A DNA stretch of 64,000 nucleotides from Bradyrhizobium sp. CSS354 (GTDB lineage: Bacteria > Pseudomonadota > Alphaproteobacteria > Rhizobiales > Xanthobacteraceae): the NCBI RefSeq assembly GCF_029051725.1, contig NZ_JAACFU010000001.1:434001-498000 (forward strand). The letters run 5' to 3'. Shown here one piece after another: positions 25,443 through 35,815 of this stretch. The position numbers and the translations under genes are program-made. Numbering within the stretch: position 1 is the first letter of the stretch; each line of letters starts with the position of its first letter. The notes under the pieces are model-generated. The model was not told where the DNA came from and did not search any database. It was given only the letters and a program-made list of their open reading frames with translations.

Positions 25443-26270
25443 ATGAGCCGGGCGCTCGCCGTCTTCCACGGCCGCTTTGGTCGGGCGACGGTCTATCAGT
25501 TGAACCGCCCTTTCAACATCCACGCACATCGCGAAGGTCATTTGATCTTCCATGTCGGCGGACGTTCCGCATGCATCGATGTCAGCGACGGACGTTACGA
25601 GCTCACAGAAGGTTCCGTCGTCGCGGTCAATCCGTGGGAGCCGCATAATTTCCTGCCATCCGATCTCGAAGGCGGCGCCGTTTTCTTCGTGCTCTACGTC
25701 AATGCAGAGTGGTTCGCGCCCGACGCGCCCGGCGCCGACCGCCTGCGCTTCGGCCGTACCCAGTTCACGCGGTCGGTTGCGCTCGACAAGCATATCAGGC
25801 ACGCAGCCGCCCTCGTGTGCGGCGCCCCCTCTCTCAACAGCCTCGATGGCGAGCTGAGAAGTCTCATCGACATCTGTTATGACGAAAGCTGGCAACAGGC
25901 CGCGACCGCGCGCGATCCGCGCGCAAACGGTTCCGTCACGGATTTTCGTGTGCGCAAGTGCATCAAGATGATGTCGGAGAGTCCCGGCGCCGAGATCGAA
26001 CTCGACACCATCGCGCGCGAATCCGGCCTGTCGCGGCCGCATTTCTACCGGCTGTTCCGCACCCAGACCGGCGTCACGCCACACCTCTATCTCAACACGC
26101 TGATGATGGAGCAGGCGCTGGAGGCGCTGGTGGCGAGCGAAGCGCCGATCGCCGATATCGGCTTCGATCTCGGTTTCTCGTCGCAGAGCGGATTCACCCG
26201 CTTCTTCGCCGCCAATGTCGGCATGGCGCCGACCGATTATCGCCGCGCGGCCAAGGTTTTGCGCGCCTGA
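25443..26270 (+). CDS. AraC-family transcription regulator with N-terminal cupin
   Basis: GGGAGGAGAGGC precedes ATG 25443. The 275-residue protein has a cupin-like ligand domain (INRPFNIHAHREGH-type start, GSVVAVNPWEPHNF) and a C-terminal double HTH (LDTIARESGLSRPHFYRLFR; IADIGFDLGFSSQSGFTRFF; GMAPTDYRR). Its position between the Liv binding-protein gene and the permease genes makes it the likely regulator of the island. Confidence 0.88.
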   Translation: MSRALAVFHGRFGRATVYQLNRPFNIHAHREGHLIFHVGGRSACIDVSDGRYELTEGSVVAVNPWEPHNFLPSDLEGGAVFFVLYVNAEWFAPDAPGADRLRFGRTQFTRSVALDKHIRHAAALVCGAPSLNSLDGELRSLIDICYDESWQQAATARDPRANGSVTDFRVRKCIKMMSESPGAEIELDTIARESGLSRPHFYRLFRTQTGVTPHLYLNTLMMEQALEALVASEAPIADIGFDLGFSSQSGFTRFFAANVGMAPTDYRRAAKVLRA

Positions 26271-26470
26271 CCGCACGCGAAAAGATACTCACGATCAAAC
26301 GCCTCCCTTTCAGCCGCATTAGGATAGGCCAAATGCGGTCCCGAAAAGAGGATCGCGCGCGATAGGGAGCGCATGTTCATGGCAGGGCTTGCGGCCGGCA
26401 ACGGTCTGCGTGCCCCTCCGTCCTGCTTGCGGGATGAGAGATGGGGTGACGTGAAGACGGAGCGGCGATC

Positions 26471-27481
26471 ATGACCCGCTTTGTCGAACGCCATCCCGCC
26501 TGGGCATTGATCGTCATTATCGCGATCGCGGTGGCGCTTTGGCTGATTTTCGCGGTGTGGCCGCAGGGCCTTGAAGATGCGGTCGGCCGCAAGCGGGTCT
26601 TTCTCAACGCGCTCTTCAACGGCATCACGCTCGGCGGTCTGTATTTCCTGGTCGCCAGCGGTTTTACGCTGATCTTCGGCCTGATGCGTAACGTCAACCT
26701 CGCACACGGCTCGCTCTATTTGTTCGGCGGCTATGTCGGCTACGCCATCAGCGCCGCGACCGGCTCATGGGTCCTCAGCTTCATCGTCGCTTTCATCCTG
26801 ACGGCACTGGTCGGCGTCCTGCTCCAGGTCCTCGTCTTCCGCCGCATGGAAGGCCAGGACTTGCGCCAGACCATGGTGACGATCGGACTCTCGATCGTAT
26901 TCGCCGATTTGATGCTGTGGGCCTGCGGCGGCGATTTCTATCAGATCCAGACCCCGAACTGGCTGATCGGACCTGTGGAGCTGCCGCTGGTCACCGCGGT
27001 CAAATCCTCAGGCGAGCCGGTCTATCTCCGCTATCCCCTGGTCCGGCTCGTGATCTTCGCCGCCTCCGTCGTAATCGGCGTGGCGATGTGGCTCGCGCTC
27101 AACCGCACGCGCATCGGCATGATCATCCGCGCCGGCGTCGACGATCGTGACATCCTGGCTGCGACCGGTGTGCGGATCCAACTCGTTTTCGTCGTGGTGT
27201 TTGCGCTCGGCGCCGGCCTCGCCGGCGTCGCCGGTGTCGTCGGCGGAACGTTCCAGTCGCTCTCGCCCGGCGAGGATATCCGCTTCCTGCTCGCCTCCCT
27301 CGTCGTCGTGATCGTCGGTGGCATGGGCTCGATCCCGGGTGCCGCGCTGGGCGCGCTCATCATCGGCCTCGCCGAACAGCTCGGCTCGGTCTACATCCCG
27401 ACCTACGCCATCGTCGTGACCTTCCTGATCATGGTTCTGGTGCTGGCAATTCGGCCGCAGGGCCTGTTGGCGAGGCGCTGA
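26471..27481 (+). CDS. livH: Liv-type ABC permease (LivH-like)
   Basis: The 336-residue membrane protein has the LivH pattern FNGITLGGLYFLVASGFTLI, GLMRNVNLAHGSLYLFGGYV and GMIIRAGVDDRDILAATGVR. It has an extended N-terminal membrane segment before the core. A 200-base gap separates it from the AraC gene; the LivM-like gene starts two bases after its stop codon begins the gap. Confidence 0.9.
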   Translation: MTRFVERHPAWALIVIIAIAVALWLIFAVWPQGLEDAVGRKRVFLNALFNGITLGGLYFLVASGFTLIFGLMRNVNLAHGSLYLFGGYVGYAISAATGSWVLSFIVAFILTALVGVLLQVLVFRRMEGQDLRQTMVTIGLSIVFADLMLWACGGDFYQIQTPNWLIGPVELPLVTAVKSSGEPVYLRYPLVRLVIFAASVVIGVAMWLALNRTRIGMIIRAGVDDRDILAATGVRIQLVFVVVFALGAGLAGVAGVVGGTFQSLSPGEDIRFLLASLVVVIVGGMGSIPGAALGALIIGLAEQLGSVYIPTYAIVVTFLIMVLVLAIRPQGLLARR

Positions 27482-27482
27482 C

Positions 27483-28616
27483 ATGTCCCTCGCTCACGAC
27501 ACCCGCGTCACGGTTCGTCCCACTGCTGCGGTGCAGCGCTCCAGATTGCGCGGATGGCCGGAGATCGACAATCCGGCGGCCTGGGCCGTCGCGGCTATCC
27601 TCCTGATCATGCCGCTGATCGCCAACGGCTTCTTCCTGATCGAGATCTTCGCGACCACGCTGATCCTCGGACTCATGGCGCTGAGTCTGATGTTTCTTGC
27701 CGGCTATGGCGGCATGGTGAGCCTGATGCAGCTCACCATCGCGGGTTTCTCCGCCTATATGGTCGCGGTGTTTGGCGCCAGCGGCAACGCCAATATCAGC
27801 CTGGGCTGGCCGTGGTGGCTTGCGGTCCCGATGGCGCTTGCGCTCGCGACCATCTTCGGCACCCTCGGGGGCGCGCTGGCGGTGCGCACCGAAGGCATCT
27901 ACACCATCATGATCACGCTCGCGATCGGCGCGGCGTTCTATTATTTCACCAACCAGAACTGGGCGATCTTCAACGGCCATACCGGCATCAATACCGTTGC
28001 CACACCGCATTTCTGGGGCGTCAACTGGCGCGCCGACATTCCCTTCTACTATATCGTGCTCGCGGTAGCCGCGCTGTGCTACTTCGCCGTCGACTACATC
28101 TCCCGCGCACCATTCGGCCTCGCGCTGCAAGGTGTACGCGATAATCCCCGCCGCATGGCGGCACTCGGCTTCAACGTCAATGCGCATCGCGTCGCGGCCT
28201 ACGCCTTCGCGTCCTTCGTCGCAGCGTTGGCGGGAGTGCTCCAGGTCTGGAATTATCGGCAGATTTCGCCGGGATCGGTGAGCGTCGGAGCCTGCATCGA
28301 TATCCTCATCATCGCAGTCGTCGGCGGCATCACGCGCCCTATCGGACCCTTTATCGGCGCGCTGATCTTCGTGCTGCTGCGCACTTTCGCACTCGACTTT
28401 CTGGTCAAGCTGGGGCTCGACGGCAACCGCTTTCGCCTCCTGATCGGCCTCGGTTTCCTCGCGATCGTGTTCTGGTCCTCGGACGGCGTCATCGGGCTCT
28501 GGCAGAGCTGGCGGCGCCGCCAACGCTCCGGCGCGGCAAGTTCAAGCGGGCGTCATGGCCGGGAAGCTGGTCGAGAATCTGGCCAAGGATCCACCCAAGG
28601 ATCCCGCCATGGATAG
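27483..28616 (+). CDS. livM: Liv-type ABC permease (LivM-like)
   Basis: The 377-residue protein has LivM markers (FLAGYGGMVSLMQLTIAGF; RAPFGLALQGVRDNPRRMAALGFN; GGITRPIGPFIGALIF) and about nine membrane spans. Its C-terminal 35 residues are Arg/Gly/Ser-rich and overlap the start of the ATPase gene. Confidence 0.9.
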   Translation: MSLAHDTRVTVRPTAAVQRSRLRGWPEIDNPAAWAVAAILLIMPLIANGFFLIEIFATTLILGLMALSLMFLAGYGGMVSLMQLTIAGFSAYMVAVFGASGNANISLGWPWWLAVPMALALATIFGTLGGALAVRTEGIYTIMITLAIGAAFYYFTNQNWAIFNGHTGINTVATPHFWGVNWRADIPFYYIVLAVAALCYFAVDYISRAPFGLALQGVRDNPRRMAALGFNVNAHRVAAYAFASFVAALAGVLQVWNYRQISPGSVSVGACIDILIIAVVGGITRPIGPFIGALIFVLLRTFALDFLVKLGLDGNRFRLLIGLGFLAIVFWSSDGVIGLWQSWRRRQRSGAASSSGRHGREAGRESGQGSTQGSRHG

Positions 28617-29391
28617 CGTCGCGCAACGCCTCTCTGTCGTGGGCGCAGGCGCGGCGCTGGAGCTGCGCGGCGTGACGCGTCTGTTCGGCGCGCTCGCGGC
28701 ACTCACCGACATCACCATTACCGTCCGCCCCGGCGAACGGCGCGCCGTGCTTGGCTCCAACGGCGCCGGCAAGACCACGCTGTTCAACTGCATCACCGGC
28801 GACTTCCCACCTTCTTCCGGCACCATCCGCTTCTTCGGCGAGGACGTCACGCACTTCCCGCCCTATGAGCGCATCCGCCGCGGCCTGCGCCGGACTTACC
28901 AGATCTCAGCGCTGTTTCCCGGCCTCACCGTCCAGGACAATGTCTATCTCGCCTGCCGTGGCGTCTCACGGGGGCGCTTCTCGTTCCTCCGCCCCGGTCA
29001 GAACGATGCGTTGATGCACGCGGCCGAAAATCTCGTGCAGGCCGTCCATCTCTCGGGTGTGAAGGATCAGCGCGTTGCCGAGCTCGCGCATGGCCAGCAG
29101 CGCCAGCTCGAGATCGCACTTGCGCTTGCCGGCGCGCCGCGATTCGTCCTGTTCGATGAACCGGCCGCGGGACTGTCGCCGACCGAGCGTGCCGAGCTGA
29201 TCGAGATATTGACGTCCCTGCCCGCGCATATCGGCTACATCATCATCGAGCACGACATGGACGTGGCCCTGCGGGTCGTCGAGAGCGTCACGATGATGCA
29301 CAATGGGCGGATCTTCAAGGAAGGCCGTCCGCAGGAGATCGAGTCAGATCCCGAAGTGCAGGAGCTTTACCTCGGAGGCGGCCATGAATGA
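28609..29391 (+). CDS. livG: Liv-type ABC ATPase (LivG-like)
   Basis: From ATG 28609, with AAGGA upstream, the protein has 260 residues with Walker [10 protein letters not shown], signature [15 protein letters not shown] and Walker [12 protein letters not shown]. An in-frame ATG at 28555 would add 18 residues and lie deeper inside the LivM-like gene. The stop overlaps the start of the next ATPase fusion. Confidence 0.88.
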   Translation: MDSVAQRLSVVGAGAALELRGVTRLFGALAALTDITITVRPGERRAVLGSNGAGKTTLFNCITGDFPPSSGTIRFFGEDVTHFPPYERIRRGLRRTYQISALFPGLTVQDNVYLACRGVSRGRFSFLRPGQNDALMHAAENLVQAVHLSGVKDQRVAELAHGQQRQLEIALALAGAPRFVLFDEPAAGLSPTERAELIEILTSLPAHIGYIIIEHDMDVALRVVESVTMMHNGRIFKEGRPQEIESDPEVQELYLGGGHE

Positions 29392-31597
29392 GGTCCGCCG
29401 TACCGCCGCCGCGCTCGAAGTCCGTGGGCTGGACGTCTATTACGGCCATTCGCATGCGCTGCAGGGCGTAGATCTGACGCTCGAGGCCGGCGTGTTCTCG
29501 GTCGTCGGCCGCAACGGCATGGGCAAGACCACACTGTGCAAGGCCATCATGGGGCTGGTGCCGGTCAGCGGCGGCTCGATCCGCATCCGCGGCGATGACA
29601 TCACCCGGCAGCCGCCCGCCCACATAGCCCGGCTCGGCGTCGGCTACGTTCCGCAGGGACGCCGGCTGTGGCGCTCACTCAGCGTCGACGAGCATCTGCA
29701 GCTTGCCGCCGGCTTGCGCCGCGGCGCCTGGACGGTCGAGCGCATCTACAAGACGTTTCCGCGGTTAGCCGAACGCAAGGATCACGGCGGCGCTCAGCTC
29801 TCCGGCGGCGAGCAACAGATGCTTGCGATCTCCCGCGCGTTGCTCACCAACCCGCGGCTCCTGATCATGGACGAGCCCACCGAGGGGCTCGCGCCCGTGA
29901 TCGTGGCCCAGGTCGAGGAGATGCTGCTACAGCTTGGCGAGGACGGCGACATGTCCGTGCTCGTGATCGAGCAGAATATCGGCGTGGCTACCGCCGTGTC
30001 GCGCAACGTCGCGATCATGGTCAATGGTCGCGTCAACCGCATCATCGATTCGGTGCGGCTTGCCGCCGATCGCGAAATGCAGCAGCGCCTGCTCGGTGTC
30101 GGAATGCACGCCGGACTCGAGCTCGACCTCGACGTGCCGCCAGCGGATACGGAAGCGAAGCCTTCTCCGCAGCAGACACGTCCAGGCGGCGCAACCCGCA
30201 TCTACCTGTCCAACCCGACGCCGCCGACACGCTGGTCGCAGCCCGTGCCGATCGCCCGCATCGAGGCTGCGGCCCGCACGTTCTCGACACAGGTGATGCG
30301 TCTCGACGAGACGGCACGGCGCAAGCGCGAACCGGCCGCGACGCAAACGCAGGCCTCCCCGGTCGTGCTCGTCGTCGGTACGCTCGACACCAAGGGCACG
30401 GAGCTCCGCTTCATCCGCGACATCATCGCCGGGACCGGCCTGCGAACCCGATTGGTCGATGTCTCCACCAGCGGCAGGCACGCGGCCAGCGACGTCTCTG
30501 CCCAGGAGATCGCCTTGAACCATGGTCGCGGCGGATCGGCGGTATTCGGACCCGACCGCGGCGCCGCCGTCACCGCGATGGCCGACGCCTTCGTCAGCTG
30601 GCTGCGGCGCCAGAACAATGTTGCCGGCGTGATTTCGGCGGGCGGCTCGGGCGCAGCGTCGCTGGTCGCGCCCGGGATGCGGATGCTTCCTGTCGGAGTG
30701 CCGAAGCTCATCGTCTCGTCCGTCGCCTCCGGCGACGTCGGGCCCTACGTCGGCCCCGCGGACATCACCATGATGCATTCGGTCGCCGACGTGCAGGGCC
30801 TCAATTCGATCTCACGCGCTGTGCTGGCCAACGGCGCCAATGCGCTGGCCGGCATGGTCAAGGCGCGCCTTGATCAGCCTGCACGGAAGGATCGCGGCGA
30901 CAGCGGATTGCCGGCGGTCGGCATCACCATGTTTGGTGTCACCACGCCGGCGGTGCAGAAGATCGCGGCCGACTTGCGCGAGGATTTCGAGTGCCTGGTC
31001 TTCCACGCCACCGGCGTCGGAGGACGGTCAATGGAGAAGCTCGTTGATTCCGGGCAGCTCGCAGGCATCATCGACCTCACGACCACGGAGGTCGGCGATC
31101 TCCTGATGGGCGGTGTATTCCCGGCCACCGACGATCGCTTTGGCGCCATCATCCGCAGCCGAGTGCCTTATGTCGGCTCGGTGGGCGCGCTGGACATGGT
31201 GAATTTCGGTGCCCCCCAGACCATCCCGGAACACTACCGCGGCAGGAAGTTCCACATCCACAACCCGCAGGTCACCTTGATGCGGACCACGGCGGAGGAA
31301 AACGAGCGCATGGGGCACTGGATTTCCGATCGGCTCAATCGGATGGACGGCCCGGTGCGCTTCTTCCTGCCCGAGGGCGGCGTCTCTGCGCTCGACGCGC
31401 GAGGACAGCCATTCTGGGATCCGGACGCGGATGCGGCGCTGTTCCGAACGCTGGAGCGCAACGTGCGGCAGACCGCCAACCGTCAGCTCATCCGCGTTCC
31501 CAAGAACATCAATGATCCCGAGTTCGCCTCCACCATTGTCAGCGCGTTCCGAACATTGTTCGGCCGCACCGGGGCGCGCCGGAGACTAGCGAGGTGA
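29384..31597 (+). CDS. Fusion: LivF-like ABC ATPase + Tm-1-like (UPF0261) domain
   Basis: The 737-residue protein is one uninterrupted frame. Residues 5-240 are a complete LivF-type ATPase (Walker [10 protein letters not shown], signature LSGGEQQML, Walker [12 protein letters not shown]). A linker of about 85 residues rich in Pro, Arg and Thr follows, then residues 326-730 form a UPF0261/Tm-1-like ATP-binding domain ([60 protein letters not shown]). In tomato Tm-1 the same domain precedes a TIM barrel, which here is the next gene. The fusion ties a transport ATPase to this poorly understood domain. It overlaps the LivG stop by eight bases. Confidence 0.88.
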   Translation: MNEVRRTAAALEVRGLDVYYGHSHALQGVDLTLEAGVFSVVGRNGMGKTTLCKAIMGLVPVSGGSIRIRGDDITRQPPAHIARLGVGYVPQGRRLWRSLSVDEHLQLAAGLRRGAWTVERIYKTFPRLAERKDHGGAQLSGGEQQMLAISRALLTNPRLLIMDEPTEGLAPVIVAQVEEMLLQLGEDGDMSVLVIEQNIGVATAVSRNVAIMVNGRVNRIIDSVRLAADREMQQRLLGVGMHAGLELDLDVPPADTEAKPSPQQTRPGGATRIYLSNPTPPTRWSQPVPIARIEAAARTFSTQVMRLDETARRKREPAATQTQASPVVLVVGTLDTKGTELRFIRDIIAGTGLRTRLVDVSTSGRHAASDVSAQEIALNHGRGGSAVFGPDRGAAVTAMADAFVSWLRRQNNVAGVISAGGSGAASLVAPGMRMLPVGVPKLIVSSVASGDVGPYVGPADITMMHSVADVQGLNSISRAVLANGANALAGMVKARLDQPARKDRGDSGLPAVGITMFGVTTPAVQKIAADLREDFECLVFHATGVGGRSMEKLVDSGQLAGIIDLTTTEVGDLLMGGVFPATDDRFGAIIRSRVPYVGSVGALDMVNFGAPQTIPEHYRGRKFHIHNPQVTLMRTTAEENERMGHWISDRLNRMDGPVRFFLPEGGVSALDARGQPFWDPDADAALFRTLERNVRQTANRQLIRVPKNINDPEFASTIVSAFRTLFGRTGARRRLAR

Positions 31598-31600
31598 CCG

Positions 31601-32434
31601 ATGGCCCGGTTTGAACGCGCTGCACTGTTGAAGCGCTTCCGCGACATGGCAAGGCGCGGCGAGCCCATCGTCGGCGGCGGGGCCGGCACCGGCTTGTCGG
31701 CCAAATGCGAAGAGGCCGGCGGTGTCGACCTCATCGTCATCTACAATTCCGGCCGCTACCGCATGGCCGGCCGAGGCTCGCTCGCGGGATTGATGGCTTA
31801 CGGCGACGCCAACGCGATCGTGCTGGAGATGGCCGGCGAAGTGCTGCCCGTCGTCACCAGAACGCCAGTGCTCGCCGGCGTCAATGGCACGGATCCGTTC
31901 CGCGACATGGATCTTTTCCTGGACCAGTTGAAGGCGCTCGGCTTCGCCGGCGTGCAGAACTTTCCAACCGTCGGCCTTATCGACGGCGTCTTCCGTGCCA
32001 ATCTCGAAGAGACCGGCATGTCCTACGCGCTCGAGATCGACATGATCGCAAAGGCGCGCGAGAAGGACCTGCTGACGACGCCCTACGTCTTTAGCGAGAA
32101 GGAGGCCGCCGCGATGGCGATCGCGGGCGCGGATATTATCGTCTGTCATCTGGGCCTGACGACGGGGGGGACCATCGGCGCGCAGACCGCACACAAGCTG
32201 ACTGATTGCCCAGCGCACATCGACACCTGGGCCTCCGCCGCGCTCGGCGTCAACCCGGACATTCTGGTGCTCGCTCATGGCGGACCGATCTCCGATCCTG
32301 ACGATGCCGATTTCATCATGAGGAACACACGCAATTGCCACGGCTTCTACGGCGCCTCCTCGATGGAGCGGCTGCCGGTCGAGCGGGCGCTGACGGATCA
32401 GGTTCGCAAATTCAAGGCGATCGGCGCGCGATAA
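31601..32434 (+). CDS. TIM-barrel PEP-hydrolase-family protein (Tm-1 C-terminal-domain-like)
   Basis: The 277-residue protein matches the phosphoenolpyruvate-hydrolase/TIM-barrel family: [56 protein letters not shown] and [12 protein letters not shown]. In fungi and plants this domain is fused behind UPF0261. The start lies three bases after the stop of the ATPase/UPF0261 fusion gene, so the two halves of a Tm-1-like protein are encoded side by side. The reaction is not established for the family. Confidence 0.85.
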   Translation: MARFERAALLKRFRDMARRGEPIVGGGAGTGLSAKCEEAGGVDLIVIYNSGRYRMAGRGSLAGLMAYGDANAIVLEMAGEVLPVVTRTPVLAGVNGTDPFRDMDLFLDQLKALGFAGVQNFPTVGLIDGVFRANLEETGMSYALEIDMIAKAREKDLLTTPYVFSEKEAAAMAIAGADIIVCHLGLTTGGTIGAQTAHKLTDCPAHIDTWASAALGVNPDILVLAHGGPISDPDDADFIMRNTRNCHGFYGASSMERLPVERALTDQVRKFKAIGAR

Positions 32435-32459
32435 CGCCGAAAGGTCGAGGGAGAGAAAC

Positions 32460-35363
32460 ATGTCAGGGACTCTGGTCGGTGAATTGATCCTCTGGTTGAT
32501 CGTCGCCGTCGTGGTGATCGTGGTCGGCGTCTACATCGTGAACTGGCTCTATCATCGCTCGTCCAAGGAGACATCATTCGTTCGCACCGGCCTGCTCGGC
32601 GAGCGCGTTGTGATCAACGGCGGCGCCTTCGTGCTGCCGTTCATCCACGACTACACGCCGGTCAACATGAACGTGCAGCCGATGGGCATCGTTCGCTCCC
32701 GCCAGGACGCCGTGATCACCCGAGACCGCATGCGCGTCGACATCGAGGCTGACTTTTATGTCCGGGTCCAGGCGACCCGCGAAGCCGTGTCTATCGCGGC
32801 CGCCACGCTCGGCCGCCGCACCATGGAGCCCGAGCAGCTCCACGCCCTCCTCGCCGGCAAATTCATCTCAGCCATTCGTTCCGTTGCCTCGGAGATGACC
32901 CTCGAGCAGATGCACGAGCAGCGTGGTGAGTACGTCGCCCGCCTCAAAGCCAACGCGGCAGAAGCACTCGCCCAGAACGGACTCGAGCTGGAGTCAGTCG
33001 CGATCACCGATCTCGACCAGACCGATCTCGAATTCTTCAATCCCTCGAACCGCTTCGACGCCGAAGGTCTGACCCGCCTGATGGAGGACATCGAGGCCAA
33101 GCGCAAGCTGCGCAACGACATCGAGCAGGATTCGATGATCAAGATCCGCTCCCGCAACCTGGAGGCCGAGCGGCAGGCGCTCGAGATCGAACGCGAAAGC
33201 GAGACGGCGCGCCTCGAACAGGAGCGTGACATCGAGATGCGCCGCGCCCTGCAACGCACCGAAGTCGCACGTGAGCGGGCCCTGCGCGAGACCGAAGCCG
33301 AGCAGGCGCAGATTTCCGCCCGTGAAACCATCGAGAAGGCGCGAATCGCCAACGACCAGGCGATCGCCGAAGCCCGCATCGCTTCGGAGCGTGAGACCCG
33401 TCAGCGGGAGATCGAGCGCACCCGCACCATCGAGGAGAAGGAACTGCTCGCACGGGAGGATATCGAGAAGGCCCGGATCGCCAACCAGCGCTCGATCGAT
33501 ACCAGCCGCATCGCCTCCGAGCGCGAGGTGCGCCAGCGCGAAATCGAGCGGATGCAGACCGTCGAGGAAGCCGAGATCACCGCCCGCGAGGCGATCGAGA
33601 AAGCGCGTATCCAGCAAGACCGCGTCGTGACCGACGCCCGCATCGCCAACGAAGAGGAGACCCGACGCCGCGAGATCGACCGGACCCGCGCCGTGGACGA
33701 AGCCGAGATCGCCGCCCGCGAGACCACCGAAATGGCCCGCATCGCCCAGACCATGATCGTCAATGTCGAGCGCATCGCATCCGATGAGCGCACCCGAGCG
33801 CTGGAGATCCAGCAGGTGCGTAACATCCAGGAAGCCGAGATTGAGGCGCAACGCGCGGTCGAGGCGGCGCGCATCGCCCGCGAGCACAGGCTCGCGGTCG
33901 AGCGCATCGCGGTCGAGCAGAATACCCGGCAGTTGGAGATCGAACGCAATCAGACGCTGGAAGTCGCAGAGGTCACGGCGCGCGAAGCCACGGAAGCTGC
34001 CCGCATCACCCAGCAAGAACGCGTTCGCTCCTTGGAAATCGCCCGCAACCGCGCCGTCGAGGAAGCCGACATTGCCTCACGCGAAGCCATCGAAGCCGCC
34101 CGGATCGCGCAGGAAAAGTCCGTTGCAGCCGAGCGTATCCAGGCCGAGCGTGACACACGCGCGCTCGAGATCGAGCGCAGCGCCGTGCTCGAGGCGGCCG
34201 AGTTGAAGCGGCGCGACGCCATCGAGCGCCAGCGCATCGGCGTCGATCTCGCGCTCGAAGCCGAGCGGATCACGTCCTCCAAGAAGCGCGAAGTCCTCAA
34301 CATCGAGCACAAGAAGGCGATCGAGATCGCGGACGAGGACCGCGTCATTGCGCTCTCGACCAAGAAGTCCGAGCGCATCGACGCCGACCGCCAGGTCAGG
34401 CAGGCCGAGATTGTCGCGCGCAAGGAGGTCGAGACCACCGACGTCTCGCGCGAGCATGCGCTGGAGGCGGCGCGGATCGAACGCCGACGTTCCATCGAAC
34501 AACTCGAAGTCGCCCGTGTCCAGTCTCTCCAGGAAGCCGAGATTGCCGCGCGCGAGGAGGTCGAGCGCTCCCGCATCGCGTCCGATCGTGGCCTCGACGA
34601 GGCCCGCATCGGCCGCGAGCGCGAGCTGCGCAAGCTCGAAATCAATCGCGAGAAGGAGGTCGAGACCGTTCTGATGGAGAAGGCAATTGCCATACACCTG
34701 AAGTCGTTGGAGGAATCTGCGGCCAAGGCCTCGGCCGAGGAAGCGCGGGTGCATGCCACTGAAGCGACCGAGCGTGTCATTACCGCGCGCGAGAGCGAGA
34801 TTGCGAAGCGCCGTAAGACCGTGGAGATCCTGATCGCCGAGAAGCAGGCGGAGGAGACGCGAATTGCCGCGGAAGCCGAACGGATCCGCGCTGCGGTCGA
34901 GGCCGAGGCGCAGCGTATGCTCAACGAGGCCGAGAACGTGCTGACCGACCAGGCGCGCTACTCGCTGTTCCGGCGAAAGCTGCTCGACCGCATCGAGGGC
35001 ATCGTCCGTGAGAGCGTCAAGCCGATGGAGAAGATCGAGGGCATCCGCATCCTCCAGGTCGACGGCCTCAACGGCAACGGCCATGGCGGCAATGGCGGCC
35101 GTAGCGCGACCGACGAGGTGATCGACTCGGCGCTGCGCTACCGCGTCCAGGCGCCGCTGATCGACTCGCTTCTGGCGGACATCGGCGTCGAAGGCGGCAG
35201 CCTCGCCAAGATGCCAGGCCTGATCCGGGAGGCTCGCGACATGCAGGGCATCAAGGACTCCGCACGCAAGGGCGGCGGCGGCGGCGAGAAGCCAGCCGCC
35301 GCGCCCTCGCCTTCGGCCGAGGGTGAGCCGCCCGCCGAGCGCAGCCCACGGAAGAAGAGCTGA
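32460..35363 (+). CDS. Large SPFH/flotillin-like protein with 44-residue coiled-coil repeats
   Basis: The 967-residue protein has one N-terminal membrane segment (residues 7-30), an SPFH/band-7 domain (about 35-210, VRTGLLGERVVINGGAFVLP and RVDIEADFYVRV), and a very long Arg/Glu/Ala-rich helix to about residue 830. Residues 288-584 consist of seven consecutive repeats of the form RExxExARIA...ExxARI...; six are exactly 44 residues and one is exactly 33. The tail has a Gly/Asn-rich spacer and a Pro/Ala-rich end. Ordinary flotillins are about 500-680 residues. Flotillin-like proteins scaffold membrane complexes; here it sits between the transporter fusion and the hydroxylase genes. Confidence 0.87.
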   Translation: MSGTLVGELILWLIVAVVVIVVGVYIVNWLYHRSSKETSFVRTGLLGERVVINGGAFVLPFIHDYTPVNMNVQPMGIVRSRQDAVITRDRMRVDIEADFYVRVQATREAVSIAAATLGRRTMEPEQLHALLAGKFISAIRSVASEMTLEQMHEQRGEYVARLKANAAEALAQNGLELESVAITDLDQTDLEFFNPSNRFDAEGLTRLMEDIEAKRKLRNDIEQDSMIKIRSRNLEAERQALEIERESETARLEQERDIEMRRALQRTEVARERALRETEAEQAQISARETIEKARIANDQAIAEARIASERETRQREIERTRTIEEKELLAREDIEKARIANQRSIDTSRIASEREVRQREIERMQTVEEAEITAREAIEKARIQQDRVVTDARIANEEETRRREIDRTRAVDEAEIAARETTEMARIAQTMIVNVERIASDERTRALEIQQVRNIQEAEIEAQRAVEAARIAREHRLAVERIAVEQNTRQLEIERNQTLEVAEVTAREATEAARITQQERVRSLEIARNRAVEEADIASREAIEAARIAQEKSVAAERIQAERDTRALEIERSAVLEAAELKRRDAIERQRIGVDLALEAERITSSKKREVLNIEHKKAIEIADEDRVIALSTKKSERIDADRQVRQAEIVARKEVETTDVSREHALEAARIERRRSIEQLEVARVQSLQEAEIAAREEVERSRIASDRGLDEARIGRERELRKLEINREKEVETVLMEKAIAIHLKSLEESAAKASAEEARVHATEATERVITARESEIAKRRKTVEILIAEKQAEETRIAAEAERIRAAVEAEAQRMLNEAENVLTDQARYSLFRRKLLDRIEGIVRESVKPMEKIEGIRILQVDGLNGNGHGGNGGRSATDEVIDSALRYRVQAPLIDSLLADIGVEGGSLAKMPGLIREARDMQGIKDSARKGGGGGEKPAAAPSPSAEGEPPAERSPRKKS
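33321..34211 (+). repeat. Coding repeat array: 44-residue (4 x 11) units in the SPFH protein
   Basis: Units begin at residues 288, 332, 376, 420, 464, 508 and 541. All are 44 residues except the sixth, which is 33 and so lacks exactly one 11-residue block. Consensus blocks are REAIEKARIAQ, an ExRIASERETR block, a QREIERxRxVE block and EAEIAA. The eleven-residue spacing indicates a hendecad (right-handed) coiled coil. Confidence 0.85.
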
Positions 35364-35372
35364 GGTCGCACC

Positions 35373-35810
35373 ATGGCCCGCGTCTACGTCTCGACCGTCG
35401 TCAACGCGCGCAACGACCGCGTCTGGGCGCGGGTGCGCGACTTCAACGGTCTGCCGAACTGGCATCCCGCGATTGCGGAAAGCCGCATCGAAGGCGGCGA
35501 GCCCTCCGACAAGATCGGCTGCGTCAGGGATTTTCGCCTGCGCAACGGCGATCGTATCCGGGAGAAGCTGCTCGGCCTGTCCGATTACGACATGTTCTGC
35601 ACCTACTCGATCCTCGAATCCCCGATGGGGGTCGAGGACTACGTCGCCACGCTTCGGCTGACGCCGGTCACGGATGGCGACCAGACCTTCATGGAATGGA
35701 CCGCCGAGTTCGACTGCGCGCCCGAGCGGGAGGCGGAGCTCGTCGCAAATATCGGCGGCGGCGTGTTCCAGGGCGGCTTCGACGCTCTCAAACGCCGGTT
35801 CGGAGGCTGA
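35373..35810 (+). CDS. SRPBCC-family protein (first of a tandem pair)
   Basis: The 145-residue protein has the polyketide-cyclase/SRPBCC pattern: VWARVRDFNGLPNWHPAIAE, then SDKIGCVRDFRLRNGDRIRE and VTDGDQTFMEWTAEFD. The fold binds hydrophobic ligands in a helix-grip pocket. It is clearly paralogous to the next gene. In carbon-monoxide-dehydrogenase-type clusters an SRPBCC protein (CoxG) is a common partner, which suits the hydroxylase genes downstream. Confidence 0.82.
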   Translation: MARVYVSTVVNARNDRVWARVRDFNGLPNWHPAIAESRIEGGEPSDKIGCVRDFRLRNGDRIREKLLGLSDYDMFCTYSILESPMGVEDYVATLRLTPVTDGDQTFMEWTAEFDCAPEREAELVANIGGGVFQGGFDALKRRFGG

Positions 35811-35815
35811 GCGCC

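Noticed and set aside
29668..30873. 401-residue Arg-rich plus-strand frame
   Set aside because: It overlaps the ATPase/UPF0261 fusion in another frame and has shadow composition.
34077..35465. 462-residue and other long antisense frames opposite the SPFH gene
   Set aside because: The repeat-rich, GC-skewed coding sequence produces long Leu/Asp-rich antisense frames; they have no motifs or ribosome sites.
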